Shown in pieces: positions 49,260-59,283 of a DNA stretch of 64,000 nucleotides. A program made the position numbers and the translations under genes. Origin of the DNA: Foliamicus sp965115835 (GTDB lineage: Bacteria > Pseudomonadota > Gammaproteobacteria > Steroidobacterales > Foliamicaceae); NCBI GenBank assembly GCA_965115835.1, contig OZ220471.1:1364001-1428000 (forward strand), read 5' to 3'. How positions within the stretch are numbered: the stretch's first letter is position 1; each line of letters starts with the position of its first letter. Under the pieces are notes generated by a model. That model had not been told where the DNA came from. It searched no databases and saw only the letters and a program-made list of their open reading frames with translations.

Positions 49260-50654
49260 ATGGGATTCTTCGATCTGATCGGGGAGCCCGCGATCCTCGC
49301 CCGCCTGCCCGCTGGGCGAAAGCTGGCAGCGTCTTCGGACGGCCGATCCCTTGTCGTCGTCGACCCGGTGCTGGGCGCCGGCCCGCCTTTCGCGCCCTAT
49401 GCGCGCGCATATGAAGCGGCCAACACGTTGCTTCACGCCGGCGCCCCGCTGAGGGAACTCCGCGACGCGGTCATCGAGGCTGGCGGGCCTTCGTTCGCAG
49501 CCTCCTATCTGATCGCAATGCAAACTCTCTATCGGTTCCGGGGGATGGAACTGGTCGTGATCGACGAAACAGGCGAGCAGGCGGTGATGCAGCCGCAGTG
49601 GGACGGCCATGCGCCCCGTCTGGCTGACGACATGCCGCCGCCGGAGGCCGGCCTCGACCGCTTCGCCTGCCTGCGCAGCTCCGGACGGGACTGGATACTG
49701 GAATCTCCCCTGGCCGGCACACGCTTCCGTCTCCCCGATCCGAACCGCCTGGAGGTTCCTGTCATCCGGCGTGCGCTGGCCGCCGAGGGCTTTCTGGACA
49801 CCGGCCGTGCGGAAGCCGGCCCGCGCAGCGAGGCGTTGATGCAATGGGAATTTCATGACCTGCTGTATCACTGGCATCATCGACCGGGCTGGCATGGCGA
49901 CCCGATCGGCGGGCTCTTTCCATTCGTCGGCCAGATCGATCCGCCGCCTGGCGTCCGTCCCCCCTGGCCTGGCCGTCGGATCGCGTTGCCGGTTGCGCCG
50001 GACGACGCCGGGGGAGAGTCGCTCGTCCGGATTCTCGAACGGCGCCGGTCGGAGCGGGTCTATGACGAGGCTCGTCCGATCTCCCTGGCGGACCTGGGCG
50101 CGCTGCTCGACCGCGCCGCGCGGATTCTCGACCGCTTCACGGTCCAGGTCGGCGGTCTCACGGGGGCGGTTTGCGATTTTGAAACCACGAGGCGGCCCTA
50201 TCCCACCGGCGGCGCCAGCTACGAGCTCGAAATCTATCCGGTGGTCGATCGCTGCGACGGCCTGGAGTCCGGCCTGTACCATTACGACGCAGCGACGCAC
50301 GAATTGGTCGCGATAGCCGGCCGGACGACCGAGGTGGAAGCGATCGTGGAGGATGCAAGAGTGGCCACAGGGCATCTGGCCAACCCTCAGATCGTGCTGG
50401 CCTTCAGCGCCCGCTTCGCCCGGGTAATGTGGAAGTACCGATCGATCGCCTATGGCGTGATTCTGCGCAATGTGGGGGTGCTCTACCAAACCCTTTATCT
50501 CGTGGCGACCGATCTCGGTCTTTCCCCGTGCGGCTTGGGTACGGGGAACTCCGCGCGTTTCGCACGGGTGACCGGCCTGGATCCGGTGGTCGAGGGCACT
50601 GTCGGCGACTTCATCCTCGGCGGTCCCCCGAAGGACCGCGGACAGGCGAATTGA
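49260..50654 (+). CDS. SagB/McbC-type FMN-dependent azoline dehydrogenase
   Basis: The 464-residue protein has a nitroreductase-like C-terminal domain: ILERRRSERVYDEARPISLADLGALLDRAA, GGLTGAVCDFETTRRPYPTGGASYELEIYPVV, and MWKYRSIAYGVILRNVGVLYQTLYLVATDLGLSPCGLGTGN. The Lys-Tyr pair in KYRSIAY fits the SagB signature. The N-terminal 200 residues look like the leader-binding part of SagB-type proteins. It should oxidise azolines to azoles. A GAGAGG ribosome-binding site precedes ATG 49260, and it lies 12 nt after copy 1 and 1 nt before copy 2 of the cyclodehydratase. Confidence 0.88.
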   Translation: MGFFDLIGEPAILARLPAGRKLAASSDGRSLVVVDPVLGAGPPFAPYARAYEAANTLLHAGAPLRELRDAVIEAGGPSFAASYLIAMQTLYRFRGMELVVIDETGEQAVMQPQWDGHAPRLADDMPPPEAGLDRFACLRSSGRDWILESPLAGTRFRLPDPNRLEVPVIRRALAAEGFLDTGRAEAGPRSEALMQWEFHDLLYHWHHRPGWHGDPIGGLFPFVGQIDPPPGVRPPWPGRRIALPVAPDDAGGESLVRILERRRSERVYDEARPISLADLGALLDRAARILDRFTVQVGGLTGAVCDFETTRRPYPTGGASYELEIYPVVDRCDGLESGLYHYDAATHELVAIAGRTTEVEAIVEDARVATGHLANPQIVLAFSARFARVMWKYRSIAYGVILRNVGVLYQTLYLVATDLGLSPCGLGTGNSARFARVTGLDPVVEGTVGDFILGGPPKDRGQAN

Positions 50655-50655
50655 G

Positions 50656-52953
50656 ATGGGCGCCGATTCGTTCATCCCCCCCTCAAGGGCGATCCTGTGC
50701 AGTCTGGCGGACGACCGCGGCCTTGTCGAGCGGCCGATGCTGGCGCCGCATCTCGATTTTCGCCTGCACGACGACACGACCGCGCTGATCGTATCCGAGG
50801 CGTTCAGCGGCGTCCTCCACGGCCGGCGCTATATCGACATCCTGCCGCTGCTTGACGGCAGCCACTCGCGCCACGAAATTGCCGCGGCGCTGGGCGACCG
50901 GTATTCGGCGATCGAAGTCCAGACCGCGCTGGTCTCGCTGGCGTCGAAGGGCTATGTTGTCTCCGCAGACGCCACGATCAGCCGAGAAATGGCGGCCTTC
51001 TGGAGCGCGTGCGGAGCGTCGCCGCGCTGGGCGGAGACACGGCTGGACGCAGTGCGGGTTGCGGTGACGGGCGACGGCCTCGGCGCCGCGCTTGCGGCGA
51101 TGGGCGTCACCGTGACCGACAACAATCCGACCCTCTCGATCATCGTATGCGACGACCTGCTCGGCGAGGACTGCGCCAAGACCAACCGCCGCCATCTGGC
51201 GTCCGGGCTTCCGTGGTTGCCGGTGGCGCCCAACGGCCTGACGGCGCTTTTCGGTCCGGTTTTCCGGCCTGGCGACGGCGGGCCGTGCTGGGCCTGCCTG
51301 GCTCATCGGCTCCGCAGCAATCGCGAGATCGAGAGTTTCCTGCGCGTCGGCGGCGGCGCTGTCCTGCGTCGCGTCGCGCCGGCGCCGCTTGTCGAGGCAA
51401 TCCTCGGTCTCGCCGCGGTCGAAATTGCCAAATGGATTGTCTTCGGGGAAAGGGCGGCGCTTCATGAGCACGCGATCTCGGTCGATGCCTACAATCTCGC
51501 AAGCGACCGGCATCGGGTGTTCCGCCGACCGCAATGCGGGGTCTGCGGTGACGCGGCGCTCTACCGCCCCGACCGGGCGCCGGTTCCGGTCATGCTCAAG
51601 CCTTGCCCCCGAACAGTGGTCAATTCCGGCGGCTCGCGTTCGGCGCCGCCGCGAGAGACGATCGCCCGCTACTGTCATCTGGTGAGTCCGGTGAGCGGCG
51701 TGGTCACCCAATTGGTGCGTTCCACGAACGAAACGGATCCGTGGCTGCATGTCTATTGGTCCGGCAGCAACATAGCGCTGCGGAGCGACAACCTGCGCAT
51801 GCTGCGCACCACGCTCAGGAGCAAGAGTTCGGGCAAGGGCGCCAGCCCCGAACAGGCCGAGGCGAGCGCATTGTGCGAGGCGATCGAGCGCGTTTCCGGC
51901 GCTTTTCACGGCGATGAGATCCGCCGCCGCGCGCGCCTGGAGGATTTCGCCGATGGCGAGGCGATCCATCCCAACAAGATCCAGCTTTTCAGCGACTGGC
52001 AGTACGACCACGCCGAAGAGATCAACGCGCGCGGGGCGCGATTCAATTTCGTCCCGAAGCGCTTCGATCCTGCCGTGGAGATGGACTGGACACCGGTCTG
52101 GTCGATGACTCGGGGGCGTCACCGCTACCTGCCCACTTCCATGCTCTATTTCGCTGCGCCGCTGGAGGGCGGCCAGATCTATTGCGGTCCGGATTCGAAC
52201 GGCTGCGCGTCGGGCAACACGCTGGAGGAGGCGATTCTCCAGGGATTTTTCGAGCTGGTGGAGCGCGATGCTTTTGCCTGCTGGTGGTACAATCGGGTAT
52301 CGCTTCCCGAGCTGGACCTCGGCAGCTTTGGCCAATCCTATTTCGACCGCGCGCGCAAGTATTACCAGTCCTTCCACCGCGATCTCCGGATGCTTGATGC
52401 GACCACCGATCTCGGTATCCCGGTGTTCGTTGCAGTGTCGCGCCGGACTGACAAGGAGGCCGAAGACATCCTGTATTCGGCCGGAGCTCATTTCGAACCG
52501 CATATTGCCGCCTTCCGCGCACTGTGCGAGTTGAACCAGTATCTGGTCGCCGTTCGAGATGTCAGCAACGACGGCCACGGCTACCTCTATGACGATCCGG
52601 AATGCCTTTGGTGGTGGCGCAATGCGAAACTTGCCGAGCAGTCCTATCTTGCGCCGGACAAACGGATACGGAAGCGCCTGGCTCAGGACTATTCGGCGCC
52701 GGAAACGACCGATATCAAGGATGATGTCGAGTATTGTCGGGCGCTGGTTGAGGCAAGGGGCATGGAATTTCTGGTGCTCGACCAGACTCGGCCGGATATC
52801 GGTATGCCGGTCGCCCGGACCATCGTGCCGGGGTTGCGCCACTTCTGGCCGCGCTTTGCTCCCGGCCGCCTGTACGATGTGCCGGTTGCGATGGGGTGGC
52901 GCGAAACGCCCAGCGCCGAAGCCGATCTCAACCCGGTGGCGGTTTTCATATGA
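50656..52953 (+). CDS. TOMM cyclodehydratase, E1-like/YcaO fusion, copy 2
   Basis: The 765-residue protein has the same layout as copy 1. Shared blocks include LVERPMLAPHL, CWACLAHR and CGVCGD (zinc site), SSGKGASPEQAEASALCEAIER, GPDSNGCASGNTLEEAILQGFFELVERDAFACWWYNR and LVLDQTRPDIGMPVARTIVPG. It too ends NPVAVFI without PxPxP. Both copies keep all recognisable ATP-site segments, so neither looks dead. Two such complete enzymes in one operon may act on different precursors or residues, or form a mixed dimer. Start ATG 50656, 1 nt after the dehydrogenase stop. Confidence 0.88.
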   Translation: MGADSFIPPSRAILCSLADDRGLVERPMLAPHLDFRLHDDTTALIVSEAFSGVLHGRRYIDILPLLDGSHSRHEIAAALGDRYSAIEVQTALVSLASKGYVVSADATISREMAAFWSACGASPRWAETRLDAVRVAVTGDGLGAALAAMGVTVTDNNPTLSIIVCDDLLGEDCAKTNRRHLASGLPWLPVAPNGLTALFGPVFRPGDGGPCWACLAHRLRSNREIESFLRVGGGAVLRRVAPAPLVEAILGLAAVEIAKWIVFGERAALHEHAISVDAYNLASDRHRVFRRPQCGVCGDAALYRPDRAPVPVMLKPCPRTVVNSGGSRSAPPRETIARYCHLVSPVSGVVTQLVRSTNETDPWLHVYWSGSNIALRSDNLRMLRTTLRSKSSGKGASPEQAEASALCEAIERVSGAFHGDEIRRRARLEDFADGEAIHPNKIQLFSDWQYDHAEEINARGARFNFVPKRFDPAVEMDWTPVWSMTRGRHRYLPTSMLYFAAPLEGGQIYCGPDSNGCASGNTLEEAILQGFFELVERDAFACWWYNRVSLPELDLGSFGQSYFDRARKYYQSFHRDLRMLDATTDLGIPVFVAVSRRTDKEAEDILYSAGAHFEPHIAAFRALCELNQYLVAVRDVSNDGHGYLYDDPECLWWWRNAKLAEQSYLAPDKRIRKRLAQDYSAPETTDIKDDVEYCRALVEARGMEFLVLDQTRPDIGMPVARTIVPGLRHFWPRFAPGRLYDVPVAMGWRETPSAEADLNPVAVFI

Positions 52954-53102
52954 TCCGAACGGTAATGGCGGAAAGCGGCCCGAACCGGGCAGCGCATGGT
53001 GCGGTAGATGGCTGCGACCCGTCCGGCGGGAAATACGCCCGATCGAAATCTCGTGCTGCCGCCAAAGGTTCCGGGAACGTACGCTGGTCTGATTGCAGAA
53101 AA

Positions 53103-54500
53103 ATGCACTTCCGATTGCGCATCGCTCGTTCGTGTCTTGTCTGGTTCGGTGCTGCTCTTGCGGTCACCGCGGCGCCGGCGGCGGCGCTGACCATCGAGGA
53201 AGCGCTGGCCGCGGCCGCGGCGTCGAACCCGGGTCTGGTCGCCGTCCGGGAGGCTGCGCGCGCGCGCCACCAGGACGTGCCCGAGGCCGTTTCCGCATGG
53301 CTGCCCACGCTCCAGTTCAACGCGAGCGCCGGCCGGCAAAGAACCGCCTACGATCAGGCTTTCCTTCCTGGTACTGACCCAACCCTGTATTCTGCTCCAC
53401 GCTCCTGGACATTCTCCATCAGGCAGAACCTGTTTCGGAGCGGCCGCGACTCCGCTGCGCTCCGAAGAGCCGTCCAGGGCGTGTCAGGGAGCCACGCCTC
53501 CGTGGAAGACAGGGAACAGTCCGTTCTTCTTCGCGCCGCGACAGCCTATCTCGACACGCTCCGGGCGGAACAGGTTGTCGAACTGCGCGCGGCATCCCTC
53601 GCCGCCCTCAATGCGCAGGTTCGCGACGTGAAGGCGCAATACAATGTCGGCGACCGGACCGGCGCCGATGTCGCCCAGGCCGAGGCGGAGCGGGAGATTG
53701 CCGCTGCGGAAATGGTGGCGGCGACGACCGAACTGGAAGTCCACCGGGCCCGCTTTATCCAATTGACCGGCTTGACGCCGGACGGTCTCGAGGCGGTCAG
53801 CCTGCCTGCCGGTTTGCCGCAAACCCTGGAGGACGCGCACCGGATAGCCCGGACGCAGCGGCCTGCTGTCCGTGTCGCCGAAGCCGCAACTCGCGCCGCC
53901 GAAGCGTCGGTTGGCGTCGCCACGGCCGAACTCGGACCGCGCATTGATCTCATAGCCGCGGCCAAAAGACAATCCGGAGCGACTTTTCCGGGCAGTGCCA
54001 TGGCTCTTCCGGGCAGTACCGAAATGAGCCTGCAACTGCAACTGACCGTACCGCTCTATCAGGCGGGCGCGGCAGGTTCGCGGATTCGCCGAGCCAGGCA
54101 TGTTCAGGCCCAGCGCCGGAACGAATGGCTCGACGCCGTGCGCAATGCGTCACAACTTGTCGAAAGCGCCTGGCGGAATCTGGCGGCCGCCCGACAGAGG
54201 CAGGCGGCTTTCGCGATTGCGGTTAATGCATCGCGCGCCGCACTCGCGGGGATCCAGCGCGAGGCCGAGTTCGGAGAACGGACGACACGGGAAGTTCTGG
54301 ATGCCGAACGGCGCGTCGTAACGCGCCAGATCAGCGCGCTTTCCGCGGAACGCGACGTGACCGTCGAAGCCTATCGCCTGCTGGAAGCAGTTGGCGCGCT
54401 GACCTCGCAGAAACTCGGGATTGCGGGCGTTCCTGACCTCACCCGCGAGGCCCGCGATGCGAAATGGAAACTCGCTCCCGGCATCCTGTACATGAAATGA
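53103..54500 (+). CDS. TolC-like outer membrane efflux protein
   Basis: The 465-residue protein starts with a signal peptide (ARSCLVWFGAALAVTAAPAAA) and has the two tandem helical-hairpin repeats of the OEP/TolC family: LTIEEALAAAAASNPGLVAVREAARAR, then ATAYLDTLRAEQVVELRAASLAALNAQV, and again in the second half NASQLVESAWRNLAAARQRQAAF...GERTTREVLDAER. It would form the outer-membrane channel for the NHLM exporter encoded downstream. ATG at 53103 is chosen because the signal peptide starts there; the longer frame upstream is not signal-like. Confidence 0.9.
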   Translation: MHFRLRIARSCLVWFGAALAVTAAPAAALTIEEALAAAAASNPGLVAVREAARARHQDVPEAVSAWLPTLQFNASAGRQRTAYDQAFLPGTDPTLYSAPRSWTFSIRQNLFRSGRDSAALRRAVQGVSGSHASVEDREQSVLLRAATAYLDTLRAEQVVELRAASLAALNAQVRDVKAQYNVGDRTGADVAQAEAEREIAAAEMVAATTELEVHRARFIQLTGLTPDGLEAVSLPAGLPQTLEDAHRIARTQRPAVRVAEAATRAAEASVGVATAELGPRIDLIAAAKRQSGATFPGSAMALPGSTEMSLQLQLTVPLYQAGAAGSRIRRARHVQAQRRNEWLDAVRNASQLVESAWRNLAAARQRQAAFAIAVNASRAALAGIQREAEFGERTTREVLDAERRVVTRQISALSAERDVTVEAYRLLEAVGALTSQKLGIAGVPDLTREARDAKWKLAPGILYMK

Positions 54501-54573
54501 GGGCGGCAGCCCGTCCGGATCCAATGCCCTGGCCGTCAGGGCGTCGCCCTCAATAGAATCCTGGTGCGCGCAT

Positions 54574-55824
54574 ATGGTGGAATTGTTCAGAAAAAAAGCG
54601 CTTGATCGTCTGTCCGAACCGGAGAAAATCGACCGTGCGCTTTCGGTCGTCTCGGCCAGGCAATGGCTGGCGCTGTGCGCCTCGACAGCATTCGTGGCCG
54701 CGCTGGTGGCTTGGTCGGTGTTGGGAACCATCTCCAATTATGTGAGCGCCAACGGAATACTGCTGAACACCGGCGGCACGGTGATTGATGCGGTAGCCGC
54801 CGACACGGGCACGCTGACCGATATCACCTTTACGGTCGGTCAATGGGTCGAGAAGGGAGAGACCGTTGCCAATACCGTCAATCCCGATTTGGCGGAACGC
54901 TATCGGAGCGCACTCGCCCTGGCTGAAGAGAGCGAACGGAACCTGAACAATCTCAAGGCAGCGTTCCAAGCAGAGGATCAGCTGTTCAAAAACAATGTGG
55001 CCAGGCAGCAGGCTCGTCTCGAACAGCTGGAAAGTATCGGCCGCCAGACAGTACAAACCGCCCGTGAACGCCTCGACAGCCACCGCCAGCTCTACAAGGA
55101 GCGCGTCGTGACCCGGGTCACTCTGGAGCGCAGCCAGCAGGCCCTCGACCGCGCACTGCAGGAGTTGTTTGAAACCACCCGCCAGCTCGAGACGCTGGAG
55201 GCGCGGGAATTGACGCGCCTGAACGAACACCGCGTCCAGGTGAGCAGTGCCGACACCCGCCTTCAGGAGGCGCGCCTTCGGGCTCGTGAACTCCAGACGC
55301 GGCTGCAGGCGCAACAAATCCTTGCGCCTGTTTCCGGCGGCGTCATCGAGATCAAGGCCGCCCTGGGCTCGGTGCTCGGTGCGGGCCAGCCCGTGCTCAG
55401 TATCAAGACCGGCTCGGGCGAAGAAGTCGAGGTGCTGATGTACATTCCGCCGGCCGATGGGAAACGGGTCGAGCCGGGAATGAACGTGTTGGTCTCTCCT
55501 GCAACCACGCAGCCGGAGACGCATGGCTTTGTAAAGGGCGTGGTCGAAAGCGTATCCGAGTTTCCGGTAAGCGTCAGCGGTATGGTTACCGTGTTGCAAA
55601 ATCAGGAGCTTGCCCAGATCTTTTCCCAGAACGGGCCGCCATACGCCAGCCGCGTGACGCTGACGCCCGACCCATCCACGGCAAGCGGTTTCGCCTGGAC
55701 TACCACGAAGGGAGCCAACGAAGCTCTGATTTCCGGAACGCTCGCCAGTGTTGATATCAAGGTCGGGAGCCAGCGTCCCATCGCCATGGTGATTCCGCTG
55801 CTGAAGAAGCTGACCGGACAGTGA
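54574..55824 (+). CDS. HlyD-like adaptor of NHLM type (periplasmic membrane-fusion protein)
   Basis: The 416-residue protein has a single N-terminal membrane segment (WLALCASTAFVAALVAWSVLG), a lipoyl-like half (ANGILLNTGGTVIDAV...GTLTDITFTVGQWVEKGETVA), a long coiled coil (residues about 105-250) and the return lipoyl half (QQILAPVSGGVIEIKAALGSVLGAGQPVLSI). It matches NHLM-type secretion proteins that bridge inner-membrane ABC transporters with TolC. The stop overlaps the start of the next gene (GTGA). Confidence 0.92.
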   Translation: MVELFRKKALDRLSEPEKIDRALSVVSARQWLALCASTAFVAALVAWSVLGTISNYVSANGILLNTGGTVIDAVAADTGTLTDITFTVGQWVEKGETVANTVNPDLAERYRSALALAEESERNLNNLKAAFQAEDQLFKNNVARQQARLEQLESIGRQTVQTARERLDSHRQLYKERVVTRVTLERSQQALDRALQELFETTRQLETLEARELTRLNEHRVQVSSADTRLQEARLRARELQTRLQAQQILAPVSGGVIEIKAALGSVLGAGQPVLSIKTGSGEEVEVLMYIPPADGKRVEPGMNVLVSPATTQPETHGFVKGVVESVSEFPVSVSGMVTVLQNQELAQIFSQNGPPYASRVTLTPDPSTASGFAWTTTKGANEALISGTLASVDIKVGSQRPIAMVIPLLKKLTGQ

Positions 55825-58013
55825 ACTACTCTACCAAGCTACGCCCAAACCTTTCCCGCAAGCAGGGCGGCAGGCGAGCCGTACCCACCATCCTGCAGAT
55901 GGAGGCGACGGAATGCGGCGCCGCCTGTCTGGCGATGATTCTTGCTCATTACGGCAAATGGGCGCCGCTGGAAGAGCTGCGGGTGCGCTGCGGCGTGTCG
56001 CGCGACGGCAGCAAGGCGGTCAACATGCTGCGGGCGGCCAGGGAACTCGGCCTCGATGCGCGCGGCTTCCGACGCGATCCGGGACGCCTGTTCGACCTTC
56101 CCTTCCCGATGATCGTGTTCTGGCATTTCAACCATTTCATCGTGCTTGAGGGCATCCGGGGCGATCTCGTCTACATCAATGATCCGTCCGAAGGCCCGCG
56201 CCGCATATCCATGCAGGAGTTCGACGAAGGGTTTACCGGGGTCTGCCTCGCCTTCGAACCGACGCCGCAGTTCGACCGAGGCGGCGCGCGACCGAGTTTG
56301 TTGCGGGGCTTGTTGGCTCGTCTGGGCCGGGCGCAGTCCCCGTTGCTGTTCGTGATACTGGCGACTTTCGCGCTGCTGGTTCCAGGGCTTGCCATCCCGA
56401 CTGTTTCCAAGGTATTCGTGGATGAAATTCTGGTCGGGAGAAGTGAGAATCTCGTCTTGCCGCTCCTCATCGGCCTCGGAGTCGTGACCGTCCTGCAAGG
56501 CTTGCTCACCTGGTTCCAGCAGCACTGTCTCGCGCGGATGGAAACCAAGCTTTCACTGGTGGCGACTTCGCAGTTCTTCTGGCATGTCATGACACTGCCA
56601 ATGGCGTTCTTCTCCCAGCGTTTCTCGGGCGACATCGCCAACCGGGTTGCGTCGAACGACAATGTGGCGCGGATCGTATCGGGCGAACTGGCCACCAACG
56701 CCGTCAACATGCTCACCATGATCGCCTATGCGGGCGTCATGCTGGCTTACGACATGATCCTGACACTCGTCGTATTCGCCATGGCGACCGTCAACCTGTT
56801 CGCCCTTCGACTGGTTTCCCGCGCCCGGGAGAACGCCAGCCGCCGCCTGCTCAAGGAACAGGGCAAGGTGGCGGGCGCCTCGGTCGCCGGGCTCAGCATG
56901 ATCGAAACCCTGAAAGCCAACGGCACGGAAAGTGAACTGTTCTCGCGCCTGTCCGGCATGCATACCAACGTTGTGGTCGCTCAGCAGGATCTGGGCCGAT
57001 TGACAAACCTTCTGAATGTCGTGCCGCCGCTGCTCACCGCACTCACTACCGTTGCAATTCTGGGCGTCGGGGGCCTGCGCCTTCTGGAGGGTGTGCTGAC
57101 CGTCGGCGGGCTGGTCGCCTTTCAAAGCCTCGCGCGCAGCTTCTCCCAGCCGATCGAGGGCCTGATCCAGTTTGGCGCCAGCCTTCAGACGGTCAAGGCC
57201 GACATTGCGCGACTCGACGACGTGTTGAACTACAAGCCGGATCGGCGGGTTGTTCGCGGCATGAGCCAACCCGACGAGAGAGAACGCCCGCGCTGCCTGG
57301 GTTTTGTCACGCTCGACAATGTCACCTTCGGCTACAACCGGCAGGAAGCGCCGCTGATCGAGAATTTCAACCTTGCGATCAATCCGGGCCAACGGGTTGC
57401 TCTGGTCGGCGGTTCCGGCAGCGGCAAATCGACTGTCGGCAAGCTGGTTTGCGGTCTGCTCAATCCCTGGTCCGGAACCGTGCGTATAGACGCCGACCGG
57501 CTGCAGGATCTGTCTCCCACCCACATCGCCGAGACCGTCGCCTATGTCGATCAGGAAATCGTCCTGTTCGAGGGAAGCGTACGAGACAACATCACCCTCT
57601 GGAACTCGACCGTCGGCAACCATCAGGTCGCCCAGGCCCTGCGCGATGCCGCAATCCTCGACGATATCATGGCCCGACCGGACAAATACAACGCGCCGAT
57701 AGAGGAAGGCGGACGGAATCTGAGCGGCGGCCAACGCCAGCGTTTGGAAATCGCGCGCGCGCTTGCGCCCAATCCGCACATCATCGTGTTCGACGAGGCC
57801 ACGGCCGCACTCGACCCTGCAACCGAAATGGAGATCGACGACAACCTCCGCCAGCGCGGTTGTACCTGTCTGATCATTGCCCATCGGCTCAGCACGATCC
57901 GGGACGCCGACCGGATCGTCGTTCTCGATGGCGGCCGGGTTGTTCAGGAGGGCCGACACGACGAACTGATCGAAATCGACGGTCTTTACCGTACGCTGAT
58001 CACGTCGGGTTGA
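55821..58013 (+). CDS. NHLM peptidase/permease/ATPase ABC transporter (C39 domain)
   Basis: The 730-residue protein has an N-terminal C39 peptidase with Cys32 (EATECGAACLAMI), His105 (FNHFIVLEG) and Asp121 (YINDPSEG), a six-helix membrane domain (about 170-450), and an ATPase with Walker A GGSGSGKSTVGK, LSGGQRQRLEIARAL and Walker B HIIVFDEATAALD. It should remove the leader after the Gly-Gly of both precursors while exporting the mature peptide. Its GTG start overlaps the HlyD-like stop. Confidence 0.95.
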   Translation: MNYSTKLRPNLSRKQGGRRAVPTILQMEATECGAACLAMILAHYGKWAPLEELRVRCGVSRDGSKAVNMLRAARELGLDARGFRRDPGRLFDLPFPMIVFWHFNHFIVLEGIRGDLVYINDPSEGPRRISMQEFDEGFTGVCLAFEPTPQFDRGGARPSLLRGLLARLGRAQSPLLFVILATFALLVPGLAIPTVSKVFVDEILVGRSENLVLPLLIGLGVVTVLQGLLTWFQQHCLARMETKLSLVATSQFFWHVMTLPMAFFSQRFSGDIANRVASNDNVARIVSGELATNAVNMLTMIAYAGVMLAYDMILTLVVFAMATVNLFALRLVSRARENASRRLLKEQGKVAGASVAGLSMIETLKANGTESELFSRLSGMHTNVVVAQQDLGRLTNLLNVVPPLLTALTTVAILGVGGLRLLEGVLTVGGLVAFQSLARSFSQPIEGLIQFGASLQTVKADIARLDDVLNYKPDRRVVRGMSQPDERERPRCLGFVTLDNVTFGYNRQEAPLIENFNLAINPGQRVALVGGSGSGKSTVGKLVCGLLNPWSGTVRIDADRLQDLSPTHIAETVAYVDQEIVLFEGSVRDNITLWNSTVGNHQVAQALRDAAILDDIMARPDKYNAPIEEGGRNLSGGQRQRLEIARALAPNPHIIVFDEATAALDPATEMEIDDNLRQRGCTCLIIAHRLSTIRDADRIVVLDGGRVVQEGRHDELIEIDGLYRTLITSG

Positions 58014-58017
58014 GAGC

Positions 58018-59283
58018 GTGCCCATACCCGACTCCATCGCGCGCATCTCCGGCCCGGCCCGTGATACGGGCGCGTTCAGACCCATCATCTTGAACGATCC
58101 CAGGCGCATTGTCATTGTCGCACGGGGTTATCTGGACATTTTCGCGGTCAGGAGCAGTAGCGACCTGCCACTTCACCGCAGCCCCTTCATCACCCGTGTC
58201 GTCGCGGGTCAGGCCGCCATTGACGGACCGGCGCTGGCAAGCGCCGAATCCGATCAGGACAGCTTTTCCTTTCTGGCTGTTCCGTCTCGAGACGCCACCA
58301 TCATGGAGACGGAGCGATCGAAATTCAATGCTGAGGGAGTGTTGAGTATCGGCACGGTCGCCCTCATCGACGGGTGGATATCGGGCCTGTCCGAGTTTCT
58401 GTCCCGAAACCAGCTTCTGCCGCCACGCGACCTCCAATTGCTTGAAGCCGATCCGAACGTGCCCTACCCCGCCGGCCTGGCAGTGGGCGCGCATCATTCG
58501 GACGTGATCTGGGTCTCGGCGGATCAGCCGACCCACTTCATCGGAAATCGAGAGTTCGCCGTCGGGGCGGGAACGCTCCTGCCGCTGTCGGAATGGACCT
58601 GGCTGCACCTCACCGCCGACACCGAGGTCTCGGCGGTGCATACACCGGCGCTTTTGGGCACAGACCGACTTTGGCCGGCCCTGGACCGTTTCAGCGCCTT
58701 GTTGTTGAGATCGGCGCAGCTCGTCGACGAAAAGGACATCACCGCCACCCTGGAGCGTAACCGGATAAGCCGGAAGGACCGGGAGGCGGTCACATCGACG
58801 ATCTTTCGGAGCATCGGGGGGGTCCTGAACACGGCGCCAGACGACGAGATTACGGCGCCGACAGCCGACCGCGCACCCTTGTTCGCGGCGGCGAATCTGG
58901 TCGCCAAGTCTGTCGGCGGCGCCCTGAACGCTTCACGAAACAGCGACAAGGCAAACCAGACCGCCGACGCGAGAACCCTCGCCTCCTGGGCCCGCCTTTC
59001 CGGGATGAGGATGCGCGAGATAACGCTTGCGGACAACTGGTCCAAACGCCACGGGCCTTCCTTTGTCGGACATTCGAGCGATGGGGCGCGGCCGCTGGCT
59101 GTGCTTTCGAACGGCCGCGGCTCTTACCGGGCCATCGACCCGGCGGCCGGGCGAGCCTGGGCTGTCGACCGCAAGGCTGCCGAGGGGATCGAACGTCGCG
59201 CTTTCATGTTATATGCTCCCCTGCCGGATCACGTCAAGACCGGCTTGGCGGCGCTGCTGCACATCTTGCGCCGGCGTGGATAA
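58018..59283 (+). CDS. NHLM ABC transporter 2, separate N-terminal (cNMP-like) part
   Basis: The 421-residue protein corresponds to the N-terminal region of NHLM ABC2 proteins, which normally is fused to the membrane and ATPase domains. It has a beta-rich half (RRIVIVARGYLDIFAVRS, FITRVVAGQAAIDGP) and a second half ending MLYAPLPDHVKTGLAALLHILRRRG then TAA. It stops exactly where the fused family would go on, and the remainder follows in the -1 frame. Either a split gene with coupled translation or a frameshift mutation. GTG start 4 nt after the previous stop. Confidence 0.85.
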   Translation: MPIPDSIARISGPARDTGAFRPIILNDPRRIVIVARGYLDIFAVRSSSDLPLHRSPFITRVVAGQAAIDGPALASAESDQDSFSFLAVPSRDATIMETERSKFNAEGVLSIGTVALIDGWISGLSEFLSRNQLLPPRDLQLLEADPNVPYPAGLAVGAHHSDVIWVSADQPTHFIGNREFAVGAGTLLPLSEWTWLHLTADTEVSAVHTPALLGTDRLWPALDRFSALLLRSAQLVDEKDITATLERNRISRKDREAVTSTIFRSIGGVLNTAPDDEITAPTADRAPLFAAANLVAKSVGGALNASRNSDKANQTADARTLASWARLSGMRMREITLADNWSKRHGPSFVGHSSDGARPLAVLSNGRGSYRAIDPAAGRAWAVDRKAAEGIERRAFMLYAPLPDHVKTGLAALLHILRRRG

